In this document: positions 8,126 through 16,854 of the stretch, in pieces | How the letters are laid out: each line of letters begins with the position of its first letter | How positions within the stretch are numbered: position 1 is the stretch's first letter | NCBI RefSeq assembly: GCF_030209445.1 | Contig: NZ_JARVSD010000018.1 | Coordinates: 1 to 64,000, forward strand | Direction: 5' to 3' | DNA: 64,000 bases | Source of the DNA: Promicromonospora sp. MEB111 | GTDB lineage: Bacteria > Actinomycetota > Actinomycetes > Actinomycetales > Cellulomonadaceae | Position numbers and translations under genes: made by a program | Notes under the pieces: model-generated | What the model was told of the DNA's origin: nothing | The model's input: the letters and a program-made list of their open reading frames with translations, nothing else | The model's database searches: none

Positions 8126-9036
8126 CCACCACCACCACCGCCCGCCCGGGACCGGCGGCGACCGCCGGACGGCGTCCGTCCGACCGCGCACGCACCCGCA
8201 GGCGCCAGGGAGGCTGGGGCGTGCTGCCCACGATCGTGCTGCTGGTCGGCGCGATCTACTGCCTCATCCCCGTGATCTGGGTGTACGTGGCCGCGAGCAA
8301 GACCCGCGGCGAGCTGTTCACCACGTTCACCTTCGCCCCCGGCACCGGGCTGTGGGAGAACCTGGTCGCGCTGTTCGCCTACGAGGGCGGGCAGTACCTC
8401 CTGTGGTGCCTCAACTCGCTGGTCTACTCCGGCGTCGGGTCGCTGCTGTCCGTGCTCGTCTCGACCATGGCCGGGTACGGCCTCGCGAAGTACGAGTTCC
8501 GCGGCCGCTCGTTCCTGTTCCTGTCGATCCTCGCCGGCGTGCTCATCCCGGGGATCGTGCTCGCGGTGCCGCAGTACCTGCTGCTGTCGCAGCTCGGGCT
8601 CGTCGGCACCCACTGGTCGGTGCTGCTGCCGAGCATCATCAGCCCCTTCGGCATCTACCTCTCGCGCGTGTACGCGATGTCGGCGGTGCCGCAGGAGACC
8701 CTGGAGGCCGCGCGCATCGACGGCGCGGGGGAGTGGCGCATCTTCCAGACCATCGTGCTGCCGCTCATGGTGCCCGGCATGGTCACCGTGTTCCTGCTGC
8801 AGTTCATCGGCACCTGGAACAACTTCCTGCTGCCCTACATCATGCTGTCGGACCAGGACCTGTACCCGCTCACCGTCGGCCTGTTCACCCTGCTCGCGAA
8901 GGGATCGGGCTCGCCCGCGCTCTACTCGGTGGCGATCACCGGCGCCGCGGTGTCGATCATCCCGCTGCTCGCGCTCGTGCTGTTCCTGCAGCGCTACTGG
9001 CGCCTGGACCTCGTGTCCGGCGGGCTCAAGGGGTAG
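8122..9036 (+). CDS. Sugar ABC transporter permease, MalG type
   Basis: Second permease subunit (304 aa). A poly-Thr, Arg-rich cytoplasmic tail precedes six membrane spans, beginning with TIVLLVGAIYCLIPVIWVY. The EAA loop is visible as LEAARIDGAGEWRIFQTIV near residues 195-215. The start ATG at 8122 overlaps the stop of the MalF-type gene. The stop TAG is 57 bp before the beta-mannosidase, close enough for one transcript. MalG-type subunits pair with the preceding type in carbohydrate uptake family 1. Confidence 0.92.
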   Translation: MTTTTTARPGPAATAGRRPSDRARTRRRQGGWGVLPTIVLLVGAIYCLIPVIWVYVAASKTRGELFTTFTFAPGTGLWENLVALFAYEGGQYLLWCLNSLVYSGVGSLLSVLVSTMAGYGLAKYEFRGRSFLFLSILAGVLIPGIVLAVPQYLLLSQLGLVGTHWSVLLPSIISPFGIYLSRVYAMSAVPQETLEAARIDGAGEWRIFQTIVLPLMVPGMVTVFLLQFIGTWNNFLLPYIMLSDQDLYPLTVGLFTLLAKGSGSPALYSVAITGAAVSIIPLLALVLFLQRYWRLDLVSGGLKG

Positions 9037-9093
9037 CGCCGCCCTCTCCACCTTCTCTGTTCGACCTGAAGTGTTCGACCTGAAACGAGGACC

Positions 9094-11535
9094 ATGCAGA
9101 TCCATGACCTGGGCGGCGACGCCTGGACCGTTCGAGCCCTGTCCGGACCCGTGCCCGAGCAGCTGCGCGAACGGCTCACGACCGGCGTCCCGGCGACCGT
9201 GCCCGGCGTGGTGCATCTCGACCTGCTCGCCGCACAGCTCGTCCCCGACCCGTACGACGGGGAGAACGAGGCGGCCCTGCAGTGGATCGGGCTGACCGAC
9301 TGGGAGTACTCGCGCACCTTCGAGTGGGCGGGCACCGGCGAGGCGCGCACGCAGCTCGCGGCCGACGGTCTCGACACCGTCGCGACGGTCACCCTGAACG
9401 GCGTCGAGGTCGGCCGGACGGCGAACCAGCATCGCAGCTATCGCTTCGACGTCGCCTCCGCGCTGCGCGAGGGGCAGAACGAGCTGCGTGCCACGTTCCG
9501 CTCGCCCGTCGAGTACGCCCGCGAGCAGGAGCTGGTGCTCGGCGAACGGCCGCACGTGAACCACCACCCCTACAACGCCATCCGCAAGACGGCGGCGAAC
9601 TTCGGCTGGGACTGGGGCCCCGACGTCGCGACCTCCGGTATCTGGAAGGCGCTGCGGATCGAGAGCTGGTCGGGGGCGCGGATCGCGAGCGTACGCCCGC
9701 TCGTCACCCTGGACGGATCGACGGGGCGGCTGACGGCGCACGTCGCGCTGGACTGGGCCGGCTCCGACCCTGCCGGCTCCGACCCCGTCGACGTGTCGCT
9801 CGACCTCGAGGGCAACGCCCTGTCGGCCCAGGCGCGGCCCGGAGCGGCCGAGGTCGTGCTCGAGCTCGAGGTGCCCGACGTCGAGCCGTGGTGGCCGCGC
9901 GGCTACGGCAAGCAGCGGCTCTACCCGCTGACGGTCACCATTCCCGGGCAGCAGTGGGAGTCGCGTGTCGGCTTCCGGGACGTCGCGCTCGACACGACGC
10001 CGGACGCCGACGGCACGCCCTTCACGATCGTCGTCAACGGTCAGCCGGTGTACGCGAAGGGCGTCAACTGGATCCCGGACGACACGTTCTTCCCCCGCAT
10101 CACGCGGGCCTCCCTCGGACGCTCGCTGACCGACGCGGTCGAGGCGAACGTGAACCTCGTCCGCGTGTGGGGCGGCGGCATCTACGAGAGTGAGGAGTTC
10201 TACGACCTCTGCGACGAGCTCGGGCTGCTGGTCTGGCAGGACTTCCTCCTGGCCTGTGCCGCGTACTCCGAGGACGAGCCGCTGTGGAGCGAGTTCGAGG
10301 CCGAGGCGCGCGAGGCCGTGACCAGGCTCACCGCGCACCCGAGCCTCGCGCTCTGGAACGGGAGCAACGAGAACATCGTGGGCTGGGTCGACTGGGGCTG
10401 GCGCCCGCGGCTCGCCGGTGCGACCTGGGGCGACGGCTACTACACGGAGCTGTTCCCGCAGATCGTCGCCGAGCTCGCCCCCGGCACGCCCTACTCGGCC
10501 GGCAGCCCGTTCGGCTTCTCGAAGTACGTGCACCCCAACGACCCGGCTCACGGCACCGTGCACATCTGGGACATCTGGAACCAGGTCGACTACACGCACT
10601 ACCGCGGCTACCGGCCCCGGTTCGTCTCCGAGTTCGGGTTCCAGGGCCCGCCTGCCTGGTCGACCCTCACCGCCGTCGTGCACGACGAGCCCCTCGATCC
10701 GTTCGGCCCCCAGATGTTGGTGCACCAGAAGGCGAACGACGGCAACGGCAAGCTCGAACGCGGCCTGGGCACGCACCTGCCGCGACCGGGCGACATCGAC
10801 ACCTGGCACGCGACCACCCAGCTCAACCAGGCCCGGGCCGTCGCCTACGGGATCGAGTGGTTCCGGTCGCTGTTCCCGCTGAACACCGGAGCGATCGTCT
10901 GGCAGCTCAACGACTGCTGGCCCGTCGTCTCGTGGGCCGCCGTCGACGGGCTCGGCCGCCGCAAGCCGCTCTGGTACGCGCTGCGCAAGGCTTTCGCCGA
11001 CCGTTTGGCGACGATCCAGCCGGCCGGCGAGGGCACCACCCTGGCGCTGCACAACGACACCCCCGAGCCGTGGAGCGCCCACGTCGTGCTGTGCCGGATC
11101 ACCCTCGACGGCACCGAGCTCGCCCGTCACGAGACGGAGGTGCTGGTCGAACCGCGCACCCTGGAGCGACTCGAGCTCGGTGCCGACCTGCTCGCGCCCT
11201 CCGATCCCCGTGGAGAGCTCGTCGTCGCCGAGCTGTCGACAGGCGAGCGTGCGCTGCACTACTTCGTCGAGGACACCGAGCTCGCTCTGCGCGACGACGC
11301 CCTCACCGTCGAGACCGCGCGCGACGGGGACGAGGTGGTGCTGCGACTCAGCGCCACGTCCGTGGTCAAGGACGTCGTCGTGCACGCCGACCGGGTCGAC
11401 CCGGAGGCAACAGCGGACGAGTCCCTCGTCACGGTGCTGCCGGGCGAGACGCGCGAGGTGCGCATCCGCACCTCCGCCGAGCCCGAGGCACTCACCTCGG
11501 CCCCGGTCCTGCGCTCGGTCAACGACCTCGTCTGA
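9094..11535 (+). CDS. Beta-mannosidase, glycoside hydrolase family GH2
   Basis: Predicted cytoplasmic GH2 beta-mannosidase (813 aa) that removes beta-linked mannose from the ends of manno-oligosaccharides. The N-terminal sandwich begins with PATVPGVVHLDLL. NFGWDWGPDV near residue 170 is diagnostic of beta-mannosidases within GH2. The acid/base Glu is in WNGSNENIVGW (about residue 426) and the nucleophile in SEFGFQG (about 513). ACGAGG precedes the start. A 13-base direct repeat, TGTTCGACCTGAA, occurs twice just before the gene (9058-9070 and 9072-9084). It is the last gene of the right arm of the ROK locus and is followed by a strong hairpin. Confidence 0.94.
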   Translation: MQIHDLGGDAWTVRALSGPVPEQLRERLTTGVPATVPGVVHLDLLAAQLVPDPYDGENEAALQWIGLTDWEYSRTFEWAGTGEARTQLAADGLDTVATVTLNGVEVGRTANQHRSYRFDVASALREGQNELRATFRSPVEYAREQELVLGERPHVNHHPYNAIRKTAANFGWDWGPDVATSGIWKALRIESWSGARIASVRPLVTLDGSTGRLTAHVALDWAGSDPAGSDPVDVSLDLEGNALSAQARPGAAEVVLELEVPDVEPWWPRGYGKQRLYPLTVTIPGQQWESRVGFRDVALDTTPDADGTPFTIVVNGQPVYAKGVNWIPDDTFFPRITRASLGRSLTDAVEANVNLVRVWGGGIYESEEFYDLCDELGLLVWQDFLLACAAYSEDEPLWSEFEAEAREAVTRLTAHPSLALWNGSNENIVGWVDWGWRPRLAGATWGDGYYTELFPQIVAELAPGTPYSAGSPFGFSKYVHPNDPAHGTVHIWDIWNQVDYTHYRGYRPRFVSEFGFQGPPAWSTLTAVVHDEPLDPFGPQMLVHQKANDGNGKLERGLGTHLPRPGDIDTWHATTQLNQARAVAYGIEWFRSLFPLNTGAIVWQLNDCWPVVSWAAVDGLGRRKPLWYALRKAFADRLATIQPAGEGTTLALHNDTPEPWSAHVVLCRITLDGTELARHETEVLVEPRTLERLELGADLLAPSDPRGELVVAELSTGERALHYFVEDTELALRDDALTVETARDGDEVVLRLSATSVVKDVVVHADRVDPEATADESLVTVLPGETREVRIRTSAEPEALTSAPVLRSVNDLV

Positions 11536-11580
11536 GACGACTACCTGGTGCAGAACGCGTCTCGCTGCTGACTCCCATGT

Positions 11581-11636
11581 CGAACGTAGGGTCGGTCGCT
11601 GCACGTGGAGGCACGCAGCGACCAGCCCTACGTTCG
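11581..11636. terminator. Long hairpin between convergent genes
   Basis: The 22-base arms 11581-11602 and 11615-11636 pair with only two mismatches around a 12-base loop (CGAACGTAGGG outer part, GTCGCTGC inner part). It lies between the stop of the beta-mannosidase and the stop of the convergent EF-hand gene, with no T-tract, so it would act in both directions. The length is unusual for a simple terminator. Confidence 0.72.
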
Positions 11637-11672
11637 GCCACCCTGGTCGAGGTCGCCGGCCGGCGGGCGGTC

Positions 11673-11879
11673 TCAGGCGTCCCAGGCGATCGTGAACTCG
11701 GCCAGGTCGATCTTGCCGTCCTGGTCGTGGTCGGCCTTGCCGAAGATCTGGTCGAGGTCCTTGTCCGTGGTCTCCTCGCCGCGCGTGGCCATGGCCTGGC
11801 GGAACTCGTCCGCGGTGATGCGGCCGTCGCCGTCGGAGTCGAACTCGACGAAGGTCCGGGTGAGCTCGTCGGCAGCCAT
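11673..11879 (-). CDS. Small two-EF-hand calcium-binding protein
   Basis: A 68-aa protein made almost entirely of one EF-hand pair. Loop 1 is DSDGDGRITADEF (about residues 14-26) and loop 2 is DHDQDGKIDLAEF (about 50-62). Both have acidic residues at positions 1, 3, 5 and 12, and Gly at 6, so both should bind calcium. There is no signal peptide or membrane span, so it is cytoplasmic. The start ATG (11877-11879) has GCGAGG nearby. It diverges from the membrane-protein gene at 12014. Actinobacterial proteins of this size are thought to be calcium buffers or sensors; the partner is unknown. Confidence 0.88.
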   Translation of the reverse strand: MAADELTRTFVEFDSDGDGRITADEFRQAMATRGEETTDKDLDQIFGKADHDQDGKIDLAEFTIAWDA

Positions 11880-12013
11880 GCTGATACCTCGCAAAGTCGG
11901 AAACGATTCGGAGAGTATGCAACCACATATCGGTTTGATCGGTCGTTGAATTGCTGGGCGGTAAGTCCGATACGGTGCGGCGTGCCGAACGTCGAGACCC
12001 GGAGGTCCGGACC

Positions 12014-12607
12014 ATGAGGTTGTACGCCGCCGCGCCCGCCAGGGGCGCCCGCCAGGTGCTCGGTGACCTGCTGCTGCTCGCCTGGATCGGGGCCTGGGCG
12101 TGGGCCGGCCGCGAGGTCTGGGCGGCGACCCTGGAGCTCGGCCGGCCCGGTCGCGCGACGGCCGGCGCCGCCGACGACATGGCCGCCCGGTTCCACGACG
12201 TCGAGGGCCGCATCGACGGCATCCCTGGCGTGGGCGACGACCTGGCCGCGCCCTTCGGCGGCGCCGCGGACGCCGCCGAGAGCCTGGCCGAGGCGGGCCG
12301 CTCCCAGGCCGAGACGGTGGCCGACGTCGCGCTGCTCGCCGGGCTCGCGGTGTTCCTCGTCCCGGTGCTGCTGGTGGCCGTGCTCTACGTGCCGCTGCGG
12401 GTGCGGTTCGTGCGGCGGGCGAGCGCGGGCCGCCGGCTGGTCGGGGCCGACCCGGCGCTGCTGGCGCTGCGCGCCCTGACGAACCAGCCGCTGGGGGCCC
12501 TGACCAGGGTCTCCGACGACCCGGTGCGCGCGTGGCGGGACGACGACCCGGACGTCGTGCGGCGGCTGGCCGACCTGGAGCTGCGGGCGCTCGGTCTGAA
12601 GCGGTAG
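12014..12607 (+). CDS. Two-span membrane protein of unknown function
   Basis: A 197-aa protein without a recognised family. It starts at ATG 12014 behind GGAGGTCCGG. One span lies near residues 18-38 (LLLLAWIGAWAWAG) and a second near 105-130 (LLAGLAVFLVPVLLVAVLYV). The segment between is rich in Ala, Asp and Glu and probably extracytoplasmic and helical. The Arg-rich C-terminus (VRFVRRASAGRRL) should be cytoplasmic. It ends six bases before the convergent GntR gene. Possibly part of a signalling or envelope function; nothing nearby fixes it. Confidence 0.7.
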   Translation: MRLYAAAPARGARQVLGDLLLLAWIGAWAWAGREVWAATLELGRPGRATAGAADDMAARFHDVEGRIDGIPGVGDDLAAPFGGAADAAESLAEAGRSQAETVADVALLAGLAVFLVPVLLVAVLYVPLRVRFVRRASAGRRLVGADPALLALRALTNQPLGALTRVSDDPVRAWRDDDPDVVRRLADLELRALGLKR

Positions 12608-12613
12608 CCGGGC

Positions 12614-13360
12614 TCAGGAGGCGGGCGCGGTCCGCGTCGCTCGCAGCCGGTCCGTCCCGGCGAGCAGGTCGCTGAGCCCGCCGCGGGCGTCCTCGATCAC
12701 GAGGGCCTCGGCGGCCGCGGCGTCGCCCGCGCGCAGCGCGGTGACGAGCGCCCGGTGGGTGGCCCAGCGCTCCATGCCGAACTCGTCGTCGTGCGCGACG
12801 CGCTCCAGGCGCCGCGCGCGCTGCTCGGGGCGCGAGAAGACCCGGGTCTGGTCGAGCAGCCGCACCAGCACGGGGTTGCCCGCGCAGGCGTCGACGGTGT
12901 CGTTGAACTGCTGCATGACGTCCAGGAGCTGGTGGAGCTGCCGGGTGACGTCCTCGCCGGACCGGTGCCGCTGCCGGGCGACGATCAGCAGGTCGTCGGC
13001 CTGGTCGAGGAGGGCGTCGAGCCGGTCGAGCCGGTCCGGCGTCGCGTGCCGCGCGGCGAACCGCGCGACCATGCCGCGCAGCGCCACCTCGACCTCGGCC
13101 AGGTCCTGGACGGCGGTGTCCCCGATGGGCGAGACCTTGACCGTGCGGGGCCCGGTCCGCTCCAGCAGGCCGTCCTGCTCGAGCCGCCGGATCGCCTCGC
13201 GCACCGGCGTGGGGCTCACCGAGAGCCGTTCGGCCAGCCCGCGCTCGGTCACCTTCTGACCCGGGCGGAGCTCGCCGGTCGTGATCGCGTCGCGGATGGC
13301 GCGGTAGGACCGGTCGGCGAGCGTGTCGCCGGCCAGGGCTGCCAGGGCTTCGGAGGTCAC
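12614..13360 (-). CDS. GntR-family (FadR/FCD type) repressor of the hydroxy-acid operon
   Basis: A 248-aa regulator. Its N-terminal winged helix has ERLSVSPTPVREAIRRLEQ (about residues 40-60) and an all-helical FCD effector domain follows (VALRGMVARFAARH). FCD proteins bind carboxylic acids, often through a metal. I chose the GTG at 13358-13360 because TACGAT (13372 to 13367) stands six bases before it, the arrangement of a leaderless transcript; a TTG at 13402 is in frame but would lie beside the operator. It diverges from the MFS operon, with a perfect 16-bp palindrome between them, so it probably represses that operon and itself until a hydroxy acid binds. Confidence 0.9.
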   Translation of the reverse strand: MTSEALAALAGDTLADRSYRAIRDAITTGELRPGQKVTERGLAERLSVSPTPVREAIRRLEQDGLLERTGPRTVKVSPIGDTAVQDLAEVEVALRGMVARFAARHATPDRLDRLDALLDQADDLLIVARQRHRSGEDVTRQLHQLLDVMQQFNDTVDACAGNPVLVRLLDQTRVFSRPEQRARRLERVAHDDEFGMERWATHRALVTALRAGDAAAAEALVIEDARGGLSDLLAGTDRLRATRTAPAS

Positions 13361-13405
13361 GGCCCCATCGTAGGCCCGTGCTATCGCAGCCCACGTTTGC
13401 AACCG

Positions 13406-13435
13406 TTGACAGTTTTGCTATAGCAAAAGTACGGT
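13406..13435 (+). promoter_or_regulatory. Promoter with palindromic GntR operator between -35 and -10
   Basis: TTGACA (13406-13411) and TACGGT (13430-13435) form a promoter with an 18-base spacer. The spacer is almost wholly the perfect 16-bp palindrome TTTTGCTATAGCAAAA (13413-13428). A protein here would exclude RNA polymerase from the MFS operon. AT-rich palindromes of this kind are typical operators for GntR/FadR proteins, one of which is encoded 53 bp away. Confidence 0.87.
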
Positions 13436-13487
13436 GAGCCCGACACGCCGACGTGGCCACGACGAGGTGGCAGAGGGAGAAGGTTCC

Positions 13488-14759
13488 ATGTCCACCACCG
13501 CGCCGCCGGTGCGGCACGCGCAGACCAGGATCACGTTGCTGGTGGCGCTGGCCGTCTTCGCCCAGGAGTCCACCTGGAACTTCTACGACGCCCAGGTGCC
13601 GCCGCTGCTGCGGGAGCACATCACCAGCGCGGCGCTGGTCGGGTTCCTGATGGGCATGGACAACCTGCTCGGCGTCTTCGTCCAGCCCTGGCTCGGCAAC
13701 CGCTCCGACGGCACGCGCACGTCGTGGGGCCGCCGCATGCCGTACCTCGTGGTCGGCATGCCGGTCGCCGCCCTGCTCTTCCTGGTGCTCCCGCACGTCG
13801 CCGCGTCGCTGCCGCTGCTGGTGGCGGTCATGTTCTGCTACGCGCTGGTCGCCAACGCGTTCAAGCCGATCGCCGAGTCGCTGGTGCCCGACTTCGTGGC
13901 GCCCGAGAAGCGGAGCCGGGCCAACGCCGCCGTCAAGATCGCCTCCAGCCTGACCGTGATCGTCGCCGCGCTGATCAGCATCCTCGTCGTCGACGAACAC
14001 CCCGGGATCGCGTTCGCCATCCCGTCGGCGCTCATGCTCGTCTCGATCGTGGTGCTCGGCCTCACGGTGCGCGACAGCCGTTCGCCCGGCTACCAGGCGG
14101 CCCTGGCCGAGGACGCCGCGGACGCCGCCGCACCCGCACGGCTGGGCGTGCGCCGCGTCGTGCTCGACATCGTCCGCGACCCGGACCGCAGCCGGCTGCT
14201 GATGATGGTCGCGATCCTGCTCTTCGGCAGCGCCTGGTCGGCGTCGCGCGCCCTGGCCACGCCCTACGGCATGGAGGCGCTCGGCCTCTCCCGCGGCGAC
14301 GCCGGCGGGCTGCTCCTGCCGAGCGGCGTCGCGTTCCTGCTCGCCGCCTACCCGACCGCGCTGCTCGCCGAACGCATCGGCCGGCTGCGGACCATGATGA
14401 TCGGGATGTCGCTCTTCGCCGCGGCGATGGTGGTGGGCACCGTGGCGCAGACCCCGGCGGGCACCGTCGTCGCCTTCTGCGTCGGTGCCGCGGGCGCCGC
14501 CGCCTTCCTGGTCAACGCCGTGGTGGTGCTCTGGAACCTGGCCCCCTCGGCGCGCGTCATGGGCACCTACGCCGGGCTCTACGCCGTCGGCTGGGCCGGC
14601 GGCGGGTTCGTGGGCCCGGCGCTGGTGGGCGGCATGGTCGACCTGACCGGCTGGACGCTGATGCTCCTCGACGTCGCCGTCGTCGCGGTGCTCGGTGTGC
14701 TCGCCGTCGCCCGGGTCGAAGCCCTGCAGCGGCGCACCGACACCGCGAAGGCGGTGTGA
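13488..14759 (+). CDS. Major facilitator superfamily transporter
   Basis: Membrane carrier of 423 aa with about 12 helices and the MFS loop signature GNRSDGTRTSWGRRMP near residues 70-85. The start ATG at 13488 has GGGAGAAGG upstream. It is the first gene of an operon with two dehydrogenases and the DUF1446/DUF4387 pair, so it is probably the importer for the hydroxy acid they degrade. The closest-looking general class is glycoside/cation or sugar-type MFS; the cargo cannot be read from the sequence. The next gene starts 3 bp after the stop. Confidence 0.85.
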   Translation: MSTTAPPVRHAQTRITLLVALAVFAQESTWNFYDAQVPPLLREHITSAALVGFLMGMDNLLGVFVQPWLGNRSDGTRTSWGRRMPYLVVGMPVAALLFLVLPHVAASLPLLVAVMFCYALVANAFKPIAESLVPDFVAPEKRSRANAAVKIASSLTVIVAALISILVVDEHPGIAFAIPSALMLVSIVVLGLTVRDSRSPGYQAALAEDAADAAAPARLGVRRVVLDIVRDPDRSRLLMMVAILLFGSAWSASRALATPYGMEALGLSRGDAGGLLLPSGVAFLLAAYPTALLAERIGRLRTMMIGMSLFAAAMVVGTVAQTPAGTVVAFCVGAAGAAAFLVNAVVVLWNLAPSARVMGTYAGLYAVGWAGGGFVGPALVGGMVDLTGWTLMLLDVAVVAVLGVLAVARVEALQRRTDTAKAV

Positions 14760-14762
14760 GCG

Positions 14763-15761
14763 ATGACCCGCGTGCTGATCACCACCGACTACCTGCGCCC
14801 CGGCGACGACGTCGACCGTTACCTGCGGTCCGCCGGCCTGGAGACGGCGCACCGGCCGCTCGTGGGGCGCCGCGACCCGGAGGATCTGGTCGCCGCGCTC
14901 GACGGCGTCGAGGCGGCCCTGGTGGCCAACGAGCCGATGACGGCCGACGTGCTGTCGCGGGCCCCGCGCCTGCGCGTCGTGGTGCGCACCGGCGTGGGTT
15001 ACGACTCGGTCGACGTCGCGGCCGCCGCCCGCCGGGGCGTCACGGTCAGCAACCTGCCCGGGATCAACGCCAACGCCGTGGCGGAGTACACGCTCGGCCT
15101 GCTCCTGGCCGCGGCCCGGCGCCTGGTCCAGAGCGCGCGGGGCGTGGCGGACGGCGGCTGGCCACGCGTGGACGGGCACGAGCTGCGCGGCGCCACCCTC
15201 GGGCTGATCGGCTACGGCGCGGCCGCCCGCGCCGTCGTGCCCCTCGCGCGTGCGTTCGGCATGACCGTGCTCTGCACCACCCGCGTGCCGGAGCCGGAGC
15301 GCATCGCGGTGCCCGCGGAGCCCGTCGAGTTCGTCGACCTGGCAGAACTGCTGGCCCGGTCCGACTACGTGTCCGTCCACACCGCCCTCACCGACCGGAC
15401 CCGCGGCCTGATCGGACCCGCCGAGCTGCGGCAGATGAAGCCCACCGCCGTGCTCGTGAACACCGCCCGCGGCGCCGTCGTCCAGGAGCGGGCCCTCGTG
15501 GACGCCGTCCGCGACGGGGAGATCGCCGGGGCCGCGCTCGACGTCGTCACCGAGGAGCCGCTCCCCGCGGACGACCCGCTGCGGGGCGTGGACGGCATCG
15601 TCGTCTACTCCCACATGGCCGGGCAGACCGCGCAGGCGCGCGCCGCCGCGGGCCTGGAGGGCGCGGCCGAGCTCGTCGCGGCGCTCGCGGGCCGCCCCCG
15701 GTACGCCGTCAACGCCCACCTGCTCGCCGTCCCGGCGACGACCCCCGAGGAGACCGCATGA
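14763..15761 (+). CDS. D-isomer-specific 2-hydroxyacid dehydrogenase
   Basis: NAD(P)-dependent oxidoreductase of 332 aa interconverting a 2-hydroxy acid and a 2-oxo acid. The N- and C-terminal flavodoxin-like catalytic parts flank a Rossmann domain with LGLIGYGAAAR near residues 142-152. The active-site Arg is in NTARGAVV, the Glu in TEEPLP, and the His in YSHMAG near 280. The Rossmann glycines are G-x-G-x(3), slightly loose compared with the usual G-x-G-x(2)-G. TGA overlaps the ATG of the next dehydrogenase (ATGA). It looks like phosphoglycerate/hydroxypyruvate-type members, but the substrate is unknown. Confidence 0.88.
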   Translation: MTRVLITTDYLRPGDDVDRYLRSAGLETAHRPLVGRRDPEDLVAALDGVEAALVANEPMTADVLSRAPRLRVVVRTGVGYDSVDVAAAARRGVTVSNLPGINANAVAEYTLGLLLAAARRLVQSARGVADGGWPRVDGHELRGATLGLIGYGAAARAVVPLARAFGMTVLCTTRVPEPERIAVPAEPVEFVDLAELLARSDYVSVHTALTDRTRGLIGPAELRQMKPTAVLVNTARGAVVQERALVDAVRDGEIAGAALDVVTEEPLPADDPLRGVDGIVVYSHMAGQTAQARAAAGLEGAAELVAALAGRPRYAVNAHLLAVPATTPEETA

Positions 15762-16840
15762 CCAGCAGCCCACCCGAGTACCGCATCGCGGTGATCCCCG
15801 GGGACGGGATCGGGACCGAGGTGATCCCGCCCGCCCTCCAGACCCTCGACCTGGTGGCCGCCCGGCACGGGTTCGTGCTGCGCTACGACCACCTCGACTG
15901 GTCGTGCACCCGTTACCTGGTCACCGGCGCGATGATGCCGGACGACGGGCTCGACCGGATCGCCGGGCACGACGCCGTGCTGCTCGGGGCGGTGGGGTGG
16001 CCCGGCGTGCCCGACCACGTCTCGCTGTGGGGGCTGCTCATCCCGATCCGGCGGCGGTTCCGCCAGTACGTCAACCTGCGGCCCATCCGGGTCCTGCCCG
16101 GGCTGCCGGGCCCGCTGCGGGACGCGGGCGCCGTCGACCTCGTCGTGGTGCGCGAGAACGTCGAGGGGGAGTACAGCGAGATCGGCGGGCGCCTGAACCG
16201 CGGCCTGCCCGACGAGATGGCCGTCCAGGAGTCGGTCTTCACGCGCCCGGGGGTCACCCGCATCGTGGACCACGCCTTCGAGCTCGCGGCGACCCGGCGC
16301 GGCGACGTCACGTCGGCGACCAAGTCGAACGGCATCGTGCACACCATGCCGTTCTGGGACGAGATCGTCCGCGAGCGCGCCGCCCGGTACCCCGGGGTCA
16401 CGTGGCGGCAGGAGCACATCGACGCCCTGGCCGCCAAGCTCGTGCTGCGCCCGTCGGCGTACGACGTGATCGTGGCGTCCAACCTGTTCGGCGACATCCT
16501 CAGCGACCTCGCCGCCGCCGTCGCGGGCAGCATCGGCATCGCCCCGGCCGGCAACATCGACCCCTCCCGGCAGTTCCCGTCGATGTTCGAGCCCGTGCAC
16601 GGCTCGGCCCCCGACATCGCCGGCCAGGGCATCGCCAACCCGGTGGGCGCACTGTGGTCCGCCTCGATGATGCTCGACCACCTGGGGCAGCCCGACGCCG
16701 CGCGGGACGTCATGGCGGGGATCGAGACCGCGCTCGCCGACGGCGGCGTGCGCACCCCCGACCTCGGGGGCACCGCGACCACCCGGGAGATGACCGACGC
16801 CGTCCTGGCCGCGATCACCGCAGCGCCCACCGGCGCGTGA
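15758..16840 (+). CDS. Tartrate / D-malate / isopropylmalate-type decarboxylating dehydrogenase
   Basis: Member (360 aa) of the isocitrate/isopropylmalate dehydrogenase family, which oxidises a beta-hydroxy acid with NAD and metal and often decarboxylates it. Marks: IPGDGIGTEV at the start, LLGAVGWP near 70, RENVEGEYSEIGGR near 130, and NLFGDILSDLAA near 245, which carries the metal-binding Asp residues. The GWPGVPDHVSLW segment and LRPIRVLPG fit the TtuC/DmlA branch (tartrate or D-malate) better than LeuB. It overlaps the preceding gene by 4 bp. With the neighbouring 2-hydroxyacid dehydrogenase it suggests a dicarboxylic hydroxy acid as substrate. Confidence 0.87.
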   Translation: MTSSPPEYRIAVIPGDGIGTEVIPPALQTLDLVAARHGFVLRYDHLDWSCTRYLVTGAMMPDDGLDRIAGHDAVLLGAVGWPGVPDHVSLWGLLIPIRRRFRQYVNLRPIRVLPGLPGPLRDAGAVDLVVVRENVEGEYSEIGGRLNRGLPDEMAVQESVFTRPGVTRIVDHAFELAATRRGDVTSATKSNGIVHTMPFWDEIVRERAARYPGVTWRQEHIDALAAKLVLRPSAYDVIVASNLFGDILSDLAAAVAGSIGIAPAGNIDPSRQFPSMFEPVHGSAPDIAGQGIANPVGALWSASMMLDHLGQPDAARDVMAGIETALADGGVRTPDLGGTATTREMTDAVLAAITAAPTGA

Positions 16841-16854
16841 CAGAGATGAGAACC

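Noticed and set aside
7990-15773. Long minus-strand open frames opposite the permease, beta-mannosidase and dehydrogenase genes
   Set aside because: They read as His/Val/Gln/Arg-rich strings with no domain motifs, while the opposite strand codes for proteins with intact active sites and overlapping operon structure.
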